64,000 nt of DNA, taken from positions 379,586,137 to 379,650,136 of the forward strand of contig JASDDO010000006.1 of assembly GCA_030015575.1 (NCBI GenBank), read 5' to 3'. Positions 1-8,830 of the stretch are shown piece by piece. The first letter of the stretch is position 1. Every line of letters starts with the position of its first letter. Source of the stretch: Agapanthus africanus (taxonomy: Eukaryota; Streptophyta; Magnoliopsida; Asparagales; Amaryllidaceae). A model generated the notes under the pieces. That model ran no database searches. It was given only the letters and a program-made list of their open reading frames with translations, and was not told the DNA's origin. The position numbers and the translations under genes were made by a program.

Positions 1-3
1 GGA

Positions 4-72
4 GCTTGAGAACTCCGTAATTAAGCGTGCTCGAGTCAGGGAAGTTCTGGGATGGATGACCACCTGGGAAGT
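4..72 (+). other. 5S rRNA-like domain in left Cassandra LTR
   Basis: The block contains AACTCCG, TTAAGCGTGCTCGAG, GGATGGATGACC and CCTGGGAAGT, which match in order the 3' half of plant 5S rRNA, including the internal Pol III promoter region. The flanks are LTR, not 5S spacer, so this is a retrotransposon-borne copy rather than an rDNA gene. Confidence 0.8.
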
Positions 73-469
73 AGCCCCTGGTCGAGTCCGGTTCGCCCCG
101 AAGGACAAAAACGTGCGGCTTCGGCCAGAGCGGACAATACTCTCTGTATTGGGGGTGGGGCATGACAGAATGGTATAAGAGTTGGTCTCTCAATAGTAAG
201 TCTGTGGTTCGAGGACAAACCATTGTTTAAAGGTGGGGAGAATGTCGGGACCCGGTTCTTGCTCACGGAACAAAGTGCCACACGGAACAAAGTGCCATGC
301 CAAGTGTCATGTTAAGTAGGCGGGGGCCACCTCTTGAATCCGTGGGACCCATTGTAGAATAATGGGGAATCTTCGGAATACATTCCGAAAGAGGCAGATT
401 TGTATTATAAATAGAATGATACCACTCTTCAATACAGAGACGCCTTTTAAGTGAACCGGCACTACAGAA

Positions 470-539
470 GCTTGAGAACTCCGTAGTTAAGCGTACTCGA
501 GTCAGAGAAGTTCTGGGATGGGTGACCTCCTGGGAAGTG
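470..539 (+). other. 5S rRNA-like domain in right Cassandra LTR
   Basis: Same block as in the left LTR, with a better preserved GGATGGGTGACCTCCTGGGA. A TATA-like stretch (TATTATAAATAG, about 403-414) lies upstream in the same LTR, so Pol II-type and Pol III-type signals sit in tandem. Confidence 0.8.
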
Positions 540-639
540 GCCCCTGGTCGGGTCCGGTTCGTCCCGAAGGACAAAACCGTGCGGCTTCGGCCAGAGCGGA
601 CAATACTCTCTGTATTGGAAGGTGGGGCATGACAACTTC

Positions 640-1611
640 TGTAACCGACTATACCCAGTTTGTGCTGCTTTGATGTGATCCATAAGTGACGATTGCACCT
701 GTAACTGCCAAAGCTGTCCAGTTGCTCCCGGAATAACTACATCTAGCTCGAGTCTCTGAAAATTTTCAAGAATGCTCCTCTGACAAATCTACATCATAGC
801 TGTTGTCCTATAGCTGAGAGCATCTTGCATAACGTTCACTTTCCCCGGTTGGTACTACAGATCAAGATCATAGTCCGCCATCAATTCTAATCACCTGTGT
901 TGTCTCATATTTAGCTCTTTCTGCGTGAACACGTATTTTAAGCTTTTATGATCCGTGTACACTTCCACATTTTCTCTTAGCAAGTAGTGCCTCCAAATCT
1001 TCAGTGCAAACACAACCGCCGCTAACTCCAAGTCATTCGTCGGATAGTTCTTCTCGTGGGTCTTCAGCTAACGAGTTGCGTAAGCCACTACTCGACCGTG
1101 CTGCATCAAAATGCAGCCTAAACCCTTTCCAGAAGCATCGCTATGAATCACCAAACATCCAGAGCTATCTGGTATGGTCAGAATTGGGGCCGCGGTCAAC
1201 TTCTACTTCAATGAACGCATGAGTACACTCTTCCGACCAAACTTAAGGCACCTTCTTCCGCGTAAGCTTTGTTAAGGACTCTGCTACTCTGGCGAAGTCC
1301 TGAATGAATTGTCGGTAATATCCAGCAAGCCTTAGAAAACTCCTGATCTCAACCATTGACTTCGGTGTCGGCCAGTTTCTGACAGACTCTATCTTCGCCG
1401 GATCCACTGAAATCCCAACACCTGAAACGACATTCCCCAGATATTGCACTTTGTAAAGCTAGAACTCGCACTTGCTCAACTTAGCATAGAGTTTCTCATT
1501 TCTCAGAATCCGCAACATTATACGTAGGTGCTCGACATGTTCCTCTCGACTCCCGGAGTAGATTAATAGGTCATCGATGAATGCAACGATAAACTCAACT
1601 GTTGGTTATGG
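640..1611 (-). pseudogene. Ty3/gypsy pol fragment (RT end, RNase H, linker)
   Basis: Read on the minus strand, 1449-1243 encodes the end of a gypsy reverse transcriptase (a GISVDPAKIE block, then WPTPKSMVEIRSFLRLAGYYR, broken by a stop after TRKKVP). Next come RNase H remnants (a degraded catalytic-Asp block near 1100-1140 and a HGS-like remnant of the usual TDHKSL motif near 950), then the linker to integrase (SLMDHIKAAQTG, near 670). Frameshifts and stops are frequent. It resembles the corresponding part of the chromovirus at 41.2-42.3 kb. The Cassandra TRIM cuts its 3' side at 634/640. The same-strand LTR tip and primer site near 2110-2135 probably belong to this element, with gag, protease and most of RT deleted. 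Confidence 0.75.
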
Positions 1612-2129
1612 ATCCACCACACCTCCGCTGTGTGACTCTGATTGGAACTTAATGGTATGGAACGTGATATGACAATTTCGAAGAAATGAAGATCTGAGAA
1701 TGCATCGGGTTCGGAAAGAAACATAAGCAGGAATAGGATCGGCAGAAAAGCTACAAGGATGAAGAAATGGAAAACAGCTTTGAAAACCCGGAAATGTTAT
1801 AAGCTAAAAATATAAAGATCAGACCATAAAAATAAGAATATATTGTAGGACAATACTCAATCGAGAAGGGGATCGAATCTAAACTCCAAGTCACTCAAAC
1901 AGAATACCGTATTGTAACCATATTGCAGTTCATAATTACAACTACATAACCATACCAACTCATCCAAAACTCTACCGGATAGGGTCAAAATATGTAGAAG
2001 AACACACTATAGGAATCCTAGTCAAAGATAACAAGTTTACAATATAGACCGACTTGGCTACTTAAATTTTCAAGCCCTGGTCGGAACTGTAATCTCATTT
2101 TAAACCTGGCTCTGATACTAAAAAAAACA
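1612..2129 (-). other. Non-coding remainder of gypsy element with primer-binding site
   Basis: No open frame or recognisable domain. Near the right end, the minus strand reads AGTATCAGAGCC (about 2108-2119), close to the initiator-tRNA-Met primer site TGGTATCAGAGCC. It lies just downstream, in the minus direction, of an LTR end reading GGGGCGTGAC. This orients the gypsy remnant as minus strand with its 5' LTR at 2130-2256. Confidence 0.55.
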
Positions 2130-2256
2130 AGTCACGCCCCGCTTCCCAAAATACGGAATACGATGGGTGACTAGGCCAGCCATACTCCTACGGTCAAGAA
2201 ATAATCCCGCCGTAGTCACCCCTCGTATTCCGTATTTTGGAAAGCGGGGCGTGACA
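2130..2256 (-). repeat. Inverted-repeat LTR tip (127 bp)
   Basis: Both ends carry the same sequence in opposite orientation: GTCACGCCCCGCTT followed by AAAATACGGAATACG at 2131-2164, and its complement at 2222-2256. The spacer is about 57 bp. The unit starts and ends like the gypsy LTRs of this window (GGGGCGTGACA), but both sides are copies of the same LTR end, so it is an inverted duplication rather than a normal LTR. Confidence 0.65.
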
Positions 2257-2643
2257 ATGTCAAATAAAACTGAAGAACGCGAGACACATTATAGATCTGA
2301 AGAAAATCTTAATTTCTACAAGTCAGTTGAACAACGATGGTTACATGATGGTGTTTGGGAATTCTCAGTGAAAGATTTCCAAAGGATAGTTGGGGGTCGT
2401 AAAGGGTAAGTTGAGCGGTTCATTATACTCATTCAGTGGGAACAGTGGAGATTTGATTGCGTTGGCGGCAAGTTCAGAAGTAGAATCTAAGTTATCATTG
2501 TGGCATAAACGATTGGGGAACCTCAGCGAGAAGAATATGAAGATTCTTTAGAGCAGGGGCTTATTTCTGGGCTGAAAATGTGGAGTTGGGATTTTGCGAT
2601 AGTTGCGTTTGTGGGAAGCAAAGTGCACTCAGATTTCATATTG
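2257..2643 (+). pseudogene. Copia GAG-pre-integrase remnant
   Basis: The region encodes a degraded stretch with WHKRLGNLSEKNM, then EQGLISGL and, after a frame change, CDSCVCGKQ. This is the His/Cys zinc-binding region that precedes copia integrase (usually HxRLGH...CxxC). An in-frame stop follows GRKG at about 2407 and another interrupts near 2549. The zinc region runs into the solo LTR at 2649 and integrase resumes at 3911. Confidence 0.7.
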
Positions 2644-2648
2644 GAGGC

Positions 2649-3905
2649 TATTGGGGTCGAAAATTACACCCCGGTTGACCAAGTCAAAGTCAACTCTAAA
2701 TAAGCAGACCCAAGCCCAGATCAAGTGGGCCTATGCCCAAGTCGAGCCTCGCGGCCGGCCTCCCCCATGCCAAAATGAAATCATGTAATAAATAATTTTG
2801 ATATAATTTTTTATGCATGAATGTAAGAAAAATGGGCATAAAGCCAAATTTTTGTAAAGCCCATGGCTCATGTGCAAAAGAAATGAGCACGTGAGGTATG
2901 GGATGGGCAACATGCCATTTTGTAAAGCCCAAAGGCTATATGTAAATTTGTAAGCCTATATAAGGCAACATGATAATAAAATAAAAGAGAAATTTTCATT
3001 TCCCTTGAAATCTAGAGTTTCTGTGCCTTCTTCTTCCTCAAGGTTCTAAACCTTCTTCCCCTTTTTGAATTAAATCAAGAGTTTAACTCTTCCTTTTCCA
3101 AAAATAAACAGTTTTTCACCATCAAACCCTTGAAGTGGAACTCAGATCTTCCATCAGATCTCAAAAAGGGAAGATTTTGAATCTCACCCCCTTTCCTCCA
3201 AGATCTAGCCAATAAAGAGAAGGAAGAAGGAGACCCATCTCCGAAAATCCCATTTTGGGAAAGATCGAAGGCTCAAGAGAATATCCAAGACTTAAGAGAG
3301 AAAAAAGGAGTCCCCTTTGACCACCTCTGAAGATCTTTAGGGAGTTCAACTCCAAGACCCAAATTCTCAAAGGAGTTAACTCCTGCTCCAGATCCTTTAG
3401 GAGTTTAACTCCAAATCTAAATCTTTTGGAGTTTAACTCCACTCAAAATCCTCTTTCGGGGTTTAACTCCTATTTCCGGGGCTAAAAGCCCCTTCTTTCG
3501 GTCGGCGCCCAAGCGCCCAGCACCCACGTGCCGGGCACATGAGGCGCTAGTGCCCAACGCCCAGCTCCCTAGCGTCTTTAAGACGCTCCTCACCCTACCT
3601 TTTCCCACACTATCCCGCACTCAAAATACACCCCCGTAAAACTCGGCGGGGCCCCCGATATATCCAAAACCCCTTCAAAACACAACACTGCACATTGAGT
3701 TCGCATGACCTGTTTGACCCGTCAATCGGAGGTTTCCTCGCTCCAAAGGCGAGGGGTAATTAACAGCAGCTTAGTCCGCGACTGCCGGAGATTCGGATCC
3801 CCACAATCAATAAACCCCAGCCTATCCTAGGCAGGGGGAATCTGTAATGCGCATGACAAGCGATGCGTATTCCCATCTCAATAGGGTGACGAAAAACACC
3901 CAACA
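2649..3905 (-). mobile_element. Solo LTR (1,257 bp), hairpin-rich family, TSD GAGGC
   Basis: Flanked by a perfect 5-bp duplication, GAGGC, at 2644-2648 and 3906-3910, inside copia coding sequence. On the minus strand it starts TGTTGGGTG and ends GACCCCAATA (the final CA has become TA). Related LTRs lie at 16306-17739 and 28446-30363 in plus orientation; all three share the first 200-300 bases (GTTTTTCGYCACCCTATTGAG and following). No internal region is present, so it is a solo LTR. The stretch 3300-3620 contains repeated GGAGTTTAACTCC-type near-palindromes. Confidence 0.9.
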
Positions 3906-3910
3906 GAGGC

Positions 3911-4591
3911 GTAGCAAAGAAGCCCAAGAAGCTAGAGATGGTGCATACGGATGTATGGGGACCGATCTCGGTGGAGTCTTATGAAGGAAATCGGTACTTC
4001 GTAACTTTCATAGAAGATGTAAGTAGGAAGATCTGGGTTTATGCAATGAACAAGAAATTTGATGTGTTTGTTCTCTTTAAACATTGGATTGCACATGTGG
4101 AGAACCAGACGAGGACGAAGGTTAAGTGCCTGAATTCCGACAATAGCGGGGAATATTGCACACAAGAGTTCGAGGCGTTTTGCTTGCAGAAAGGTATTCG
4201 TTGGTTGAAAACGGTACCGGGGACGCCGTAAAAGAACGATATCGCTGAAAGGATGAACATGACAATCCTAGAGCGGGTGCGGAGCATGACCTTGGATGCG
4301 GATGTACCGAAATTCCTATGGAAAACAATTGTCGATACTGCCTTGTATCTGATTAACAGAAGTTCGGCAAGTACGCTCGATGGAAGTATTTCGAAAGGAT
4401 TTTGGTCAGGTAAACCGGTTAATTACTCGCACCTCAAAATATTTGGTTGCATTACGTATTCTTTGATTGATAAAGCGAAAAAGAGTAAGCTTGACTCCAA
4501 GTCTAGGAAGTGTGCTTTCATCGGGTATGATGGAGATGAGTTCGGATATCGGCTGTGGAATTACACAAGCAAGAAGGTTATACGAAGCTAG
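3911..4591 (+). pseudogene. Copia integrase core, broken
   Basis: Encodes HTDVWGPISVESYEG (first catalytic Asp) from 3938, CLNSDNSGEY (second Asp) near 4130 and, after an in-frame stop at 4229, NDIAERMN with the catalytic Glu. A C-terminal part follows (HLKIFGCITY, then CAFIGYDGDEFGYRLW). All three DDE residues survive, but the stop at 4229 and another at 4589 break the frame. Downstream, 4592-4920 is the poorly conserved integrase-RT linker with several shifts. Confidence 0.8.
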
Positions 4592-4920
4592 AACGTCGTT
4601 TTTGACGAGCAACACTTGTACAAAGAAAAAACAAGCCAATGATGGAACAGTGTCAAAGTTTGTCGTGTTAGATGAAACTCAAGAGAGCAATCAGGTACCA
4701 AAAGGTGGAAATTAGAATATGGAGGAGACGAGCACGACAGTGCAGGATCAGGTTGAAGACCAAGTTCGGCAAACAGATGTACCGATTCTGAGGATCTACA
4801 CGAGAGAGGAGGCTACCTGAAAGACTTGTTATCAACTTCATTTTGTACACTGATTCGGGAGAGCCCGAATCCGTTGCAGAGACGATGCAAGACAGTGTTA
4901 GCAAGTAGTGGAGCAAGATA

Positions 4921-5600
4921 TGAATGAGGAGATAGATTCTTTGAAGAAGAACCGTACGTGAGATCTAGTGAAGCTACCCAAGGGTCGAAAGGCGTTGCTA
5001 AATAGGTGGGTGTACATGATAAAGGATGAGGCTGATGACATGAAGCGGTACAAGGCTCGCTTGGTAGTCAAAAGATATGCGCAACAACATGGAATAGGCT
5101 ATCAAAAGATATTTTCCCCAGTGGTGAAGATAACTTCAATTCAGATGATTCTCAGTATCGTGGCGGTGGAGGATTTGCACTTAGAGCAACTCGATATGAA
5201 AACGGTATTCCTTCATGGAGATTTGGAGGAGGAGATCTATATGATGCAACCACCGAGATACGAGGTGAATGGGAAATAAAACATGGTATGTAGATCGCAA
5301 AAAAGCTTGTATGGCCTCAAGCAAGCTCCAAGGCAGTGGTATCTCAGGTTCGATCAGTTCATGTTAGAGACAGGATTTGTACGCCGTGATTCCGATCACT
5401 GCGTATATGTTCAGAATTTCAAGGATGCCAACTACATTATTTTGTCACTTTACGTGGATGATTTGTTGGTAGCGGGTCCGAATTTCAAGAAAATTCAAAG
5501 TCTGAAAAAGATGATGGCTAAAAAATTTTCAATAAAGGATTTGGGAGCAGCCAAGCAAATTTTGGGTATGAAAATCATAAGAGATAGGAAGCAGTGAAAG
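4921..5600 (+). pseudogene. Copia reverse transcriptase, broken
   Basis: Starts with the LPKGRKALLNRWVYMIKDE block (4968 onward), then KRYKARLVVKRYAQQHGIGY, the LDMKTVFLHGDLEEEIYM block (one catalytic Asp), a stop at 5277, SLYGLKQAPRQWY and LYVDDLLVAG with the YVDD catalytic pair near 5450. A further stop after RDRKQ at 5595 separates it from the RNase H side. The catalytic motifs themselves look intact. Confidence 0.85.
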
Positions 5601-7090
5601 TTGAAGGACTGCGTGGAAAAGGTTTTGAAGCGGTTCAATATGAACAAATCAAAGCCGGTGAGTATGCCTTTAGCGAAACACTTCAAACTCAATAAGGAGT
5701 CTCAAGAGCAGAAAGATGAAATGGCGCGAGTACCATATGCATCTGCGATGGGGAATTTGATGTATTCAAATATTGAGTATGAAACTAGATATTGCACATG
5801 CAGTGGGAGTTGTGAGGAGGTACATGCACAACCCGGGAAAGGAACATTGGAATGCGGTGAAGTGGATATTGAGATATCTCAGGGGAACGTCCAGTCATTA
5901 CTTATATTTCGGGGGTGACTCTCCAAAGGTGTAAGGTTATGTTGATGCGAACTATTCGTGTGATCAAGATAGTGGGAAAAACACAACAGGGTACATATTC
6001 ACATTTGGGGAAACAGCGGTTAGTTGGGTCTCTCGGTTGTAGAAAGTTATGGTATTGTCAACGACGGAAGCCGAATATGTGGTCATCACGGAAGTCGGCA
6101 AGGAGATAATAGGGTTACTCGAAGAATTGGGTAAGAAACAAGATTTCAACACCTTATGGAGCAACAGCCAAAGTACGATACACTTGGCCAAGAACGCGAC
6201 ATATCACTCTCGGACAAAGCACATCTGTCATGCCCCACTCACCAGTACGGATGGTATTGTCCGCTCTGGCCGAAGCTGCACAGTTTTGTCCTTTGGAACG
6301 AACTTGTCATGAGAAGGGGCCACTTCCCAGGAGGTCACCCATCCTAGGATTTCCTAAGCCCGAGTATGCTTAACTACGGAGTTTTTCAAATTCCGGAGTA
6401 CCGGTTCATCTAAAAGGCGCCTTCGTAATTGAAGGTGACATCATTACATTTATAATACAATTCGGTCCTCTTTCGGAATGTGCTTCAGGAACCCGATCCC
6501 ATTGTTCTGAAACGACTCCACACTCAAATCACTATGTGTCCGCAACAGACTACACTGAGTGTAGACAAAGCAGATTACCATGATATCCGAAGATCGTACC
6601 GCTCTGGGGTATTAAATTCCCCCACCTAAGAAAATAGTTCGACCTCGAACCACAGACCTACTACTGAGGGACCTGCATGGGCCACCATAAATGTCACGCC
6701 TCATGCCCTAGTACGGATGGTATTGTCCCCTCTGGCCGAAACCGCACAGTTTTGTCCTTTTGGATGAACCGGCACTCCAAAATTTGAAGAACTCCGTAGA
6801 TAAGCGTTCTCGGGTTAGGGAAATCTTAGGATGGGTGACCTTCTGGGAAGCGGCCTCTTCTCGAGTCCGATTCGTTCCAAATGACAAAACCGTGCAGTTT
6901 CGGACAGAGAGGACAATGCCATCTAAGCGTGGGGCGTGACAACATCAGGACATAGCGTTGGAAGATGGTGAGTTGACATTGCAGAAAATCATAAGAGAAA
7001 AGAATCATGCAGATATGTTCACTAAGGTCATAGACAGAGATAAGCTGGATCTCTGTCGCAGGTTGGTGAACCTCTCCGTAAAAATTTGAT
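5601..7090 (+). pseudogene. Copia RT end and RNase H, split by a Cassandra insertion
   Basis: The first part (5601-6225) holds the RT thumb region (KRFNMNKSKPVSMPLAKH, YASAMGNLMYS) and RNase H (LSTTEAEY near 6058; HSRTKHI at about 6205-6225). The frame shifts several times around 5800-6050. The reading resumes after the insertion at 6942-7090 with EDGELTLQKI and ADMFTKV...DLCRRLVNL, the usual copia C-terminus. The 5-bp duplication ACATC on both sides proves the interruption. Confidence 0.8.
6226..6941 (-). mobile_element. Rearranged Cassandra TRIM with opposed 5S domains, TSD ACATC
   Basis: A 716-bp unit starting TGTCATGCCCC and ending GGGGCGTGACA, flanked by a perfect ACATC duplication (6221-6225 and 6942-6946). 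On the minus strand the downstream LTR looks like the one at 243-634: CATTCCGAAAGAGG, TATTATAAATG, GATGAACCGG, then the 5S-like block. The interior includes TCTGTGGTTCGAGG and a purine tract GGTGGGGGAA. The other LTR (about 6692-6941) is a palindrome: its 5' half has been replaced by an inverted copy of the 3' half, so its 5S-like block (about 6777-6855) points to the plus strand while that of the normal LTR (about 6318-6400) points to the minus strand. Confidence 0.8.
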
Positions 7091-7167
7091 GAGGAGATAG
7101 CAGAAGCGGAATCGTGTAAAGTTTAGTAGGATGGGAATCAAGGCGGAAATATCTCAAAGTGAGAGAA

Positions 7168-7848
7168 TGTTAAAATGTGGAGAAACTTCCGACAGACGTC
7201 TGATGCGAGTGGTGCAGACGTCTGGGCGTGCACCAAGAACATGTCAAAAGAACAGAGCAACGGCGACGTCTGAAAGTCAGAGTGCAGACATCCGTAAAGA
7301 GCCTTAGCCAAAGAACAGAGCGTAACCAGACGTCTGGAGAAGCTAAAGCCCAATCCAGAGCAACGGCAGACGTCTGAAGGTAAGGGTGCAGTGGTCTGCG
7401 CAAGGAGCCGAAGAGAAGCAGAAAAGAGGCAGGCTTCTACGTCTGTCGTCGAGATTTCTGTTGCGCACCGAATTGTTGTAATTTGGGTTTATCTCTTATT
7501 TTGGGTAGGATTAGGGTTTGCCTATTTATAGGGATCTCTCATATGATTAATACACCGCCAAATTGAAAGACTATTGTATAGAAAGAGGATGACGCTAGAA
7601 AGATTTGAGAGAAATCTCCTAGGGTTGTTCGTGAGTGTAACTTGACTTTAAGATCTAATAGACTATTGCAAATTCCGCTTTTCAGAAAACTAACCATGCG
7701 GTGGGTGAATCTCGTTAACAAATCTCATGTCTCTAGTTTGTGATTCTTCTGTTATCCTTTTTATTTTTTGTTGGTATTGTGTGGATTATGTGATTGGTCG
7801 TAAGTAATGTTCCGTGTTTCCTTTTCTCCCGTTTTTTATTCGACAACA
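7168..7848 (+). mobile_element. 3' LTR of the Tork-like copia (681 bp)
   Basis: Begins TGTTAAAATG right after the purine-rich AAAGTGAGAGAA and ends CGACAACA. U3 (7190-7380) holds four perfect CAGACGTCTG palindromes (7193, 7215, 7327, 7367) and one near copy at about 7263. A TATA-like TATTTATAGGG lies at 7523-7533, giving a normal U3-R-U5 layout. The 5' LTR partner is not in the window. Confidence 0.8.
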
Positions 7849-7854
7849 ATTAGA

Positions 7855-8830
7855 AGCAAAATATTGAAACCGAAGGACATAGAAAATTTTGTGATTTTCG
7901 TATGCATGGCATATAAATTATTGAAAAGCGAAGAAAACTGAAAATTTTTAGATTTATTGAAATTTTGCGCTTTCCTTATGCTATATATAGCAAGTAATAT
8001 ATTGAAAAACCGAAAAAAGAAGAAGAAAAGTTTGAGATATTTGAAAATTATGCAATTTTTCGTGTGGTAGCTTACAAAATATTGTAAATTTGAAAAAACC
8101 ATATAAATTTATGACTTTTGTAAATTTCGAGATTGTCATGTGATATAACATGCAAAATATTGAAAAATTGAAGAAAACAAAAAAATTTGAGAATTTTGAA
8201 AAATTCTTGATTTTCATTTGCTATAAAGCATGCATAATACTGTAAAAAGGAAGATAACAAAAAAATTGAGACTTTTGAAAAATTTACAATTTTCGTGTGC
8301 TAAACATGGAAAATATTGTAAATTTGAAGCAACCAAATAATTTTAGGACTTTTGTAAATTTCAAGATTGTCATGTATTATAATATGCAAAATATTAAAAA
8401 ATGAAAGAAAATAGAAAAATATGAGATTTTTGAAAATTTCTTGACTTTCATGTGTTGTGACATGCATAATATCGTAAAAATGAAGAAAACAGAAATTTTT
8501 TGAGATTTTTAAAAAATTTAAGATTTTCATATATTATAACATGGAAAATATTGAAAAAACGAAGAAAACAAAAAATATATTCATTTTGAAAATTTCGGTA
8601 AGCAAAATATTGGAAAAACGAAGAAAACGGAAATTTTGAGACTTTCAAAATTGTCATATTCGTATGCTATATAGCGTGTAAAATTTTGAAAATTTGAAAA
8701 AAAACAAAAATTTGGGATTTAACTCGTGGTTCTTGTATATAACAATCAAAATATTAAAAAATCAAAAAAAAGTTTTCGTCTGCATAATAAAAATATTGAA
8801 AAGTTGAAGAAAAATACCGAAGTTTTTACA
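7855..8830. repeat. AT-rich satellite-like tandem array, about 78-bp monomer
   Basis: About 12-13 diverged copies of a roughly 78-bp unit, each carrying AATATTGxAAA, a GAAGAAAAC-like box, TTTTGAAAATTT and a TTTTCATGTGCTATAACATG-like box. The spacing between AATATTG boxes is about 76-81 bp in the middle and shorter at the right end. Three successive monomers differ more from each other than from the monomer three units away: the boxes at about 8078, 8312 and 8547 are 234-235 bp apart and share AATATTGTAAATTTG in the first two. Long minus-strand open stretches here are by-products of this periodicity, not genes. Confidence 0.75.

Larger units (their letters stand above)
1..634 (+). mobile_element. 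Cassandra-type TRIM retrotransposon, left end cut by window
   Basis: Two direct LTR copies flank a very short non-coding interior. The left LTR (1-167) is cut by the window edge; the right LTR spans 243-634. Both end in GGGGCATGACA. A primer-binding site like the initiator-tRNA-Met type (TGGTATAAGAGTTGG, from 171) follows the left LTR, and a purine tract (about 230-242, AAAGGTGGGGAGAA) precedes the right one, which starts TGTCGGGACC. Both LTRs contain a 5S-rRNA-like block, the hallmark of Cassandra. There is no coding capacity, so the element must rely on another element's proteins. The bases after the right LTR (635-639, ACTTC) would be the target duplication; its partner lies outside the window. 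It sits inside the gypsy remnant that resumes at 640. Confidence 0.85.
2257..7848 (+). mobile_element. Decayed Ty1/copia element, Tork/Tnt1-like, 5' truncated
   Basis: Order on the plus strand is GAG-pre-integrase, integrase, RT, RNase H, purine tract, 3' LTR, which is the copia order. The RT text (KRYKARLVVK, LDMKTVFLHGDLEEEIYM, SLYGLKQAPRQWY, YVDD) is close to the Tork/Tnt1 lineage. The 5' LTR and gag are missing; the left border abuts the inverted LTR tip. Two later insertions interrupt it at 2649-3905 and 6226-6941, each with a perfect 5-bp duplication of copia sequence. Many stops and shifts make it non-functional. Confidence 0.85.

Noticed and set aside
4..539. Functional 5S rRNA genes
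   Set aside because: Only the inner 5S portion is present and it lies inside TRIM LTRs; ends and spacer of 5S rDNA are absent.
7855..8830. CRISPR-like array
   Set aside because: Repeats are contiguous, diverged and AT-rich with no unique spacers; the window is plant nuclear DNA.
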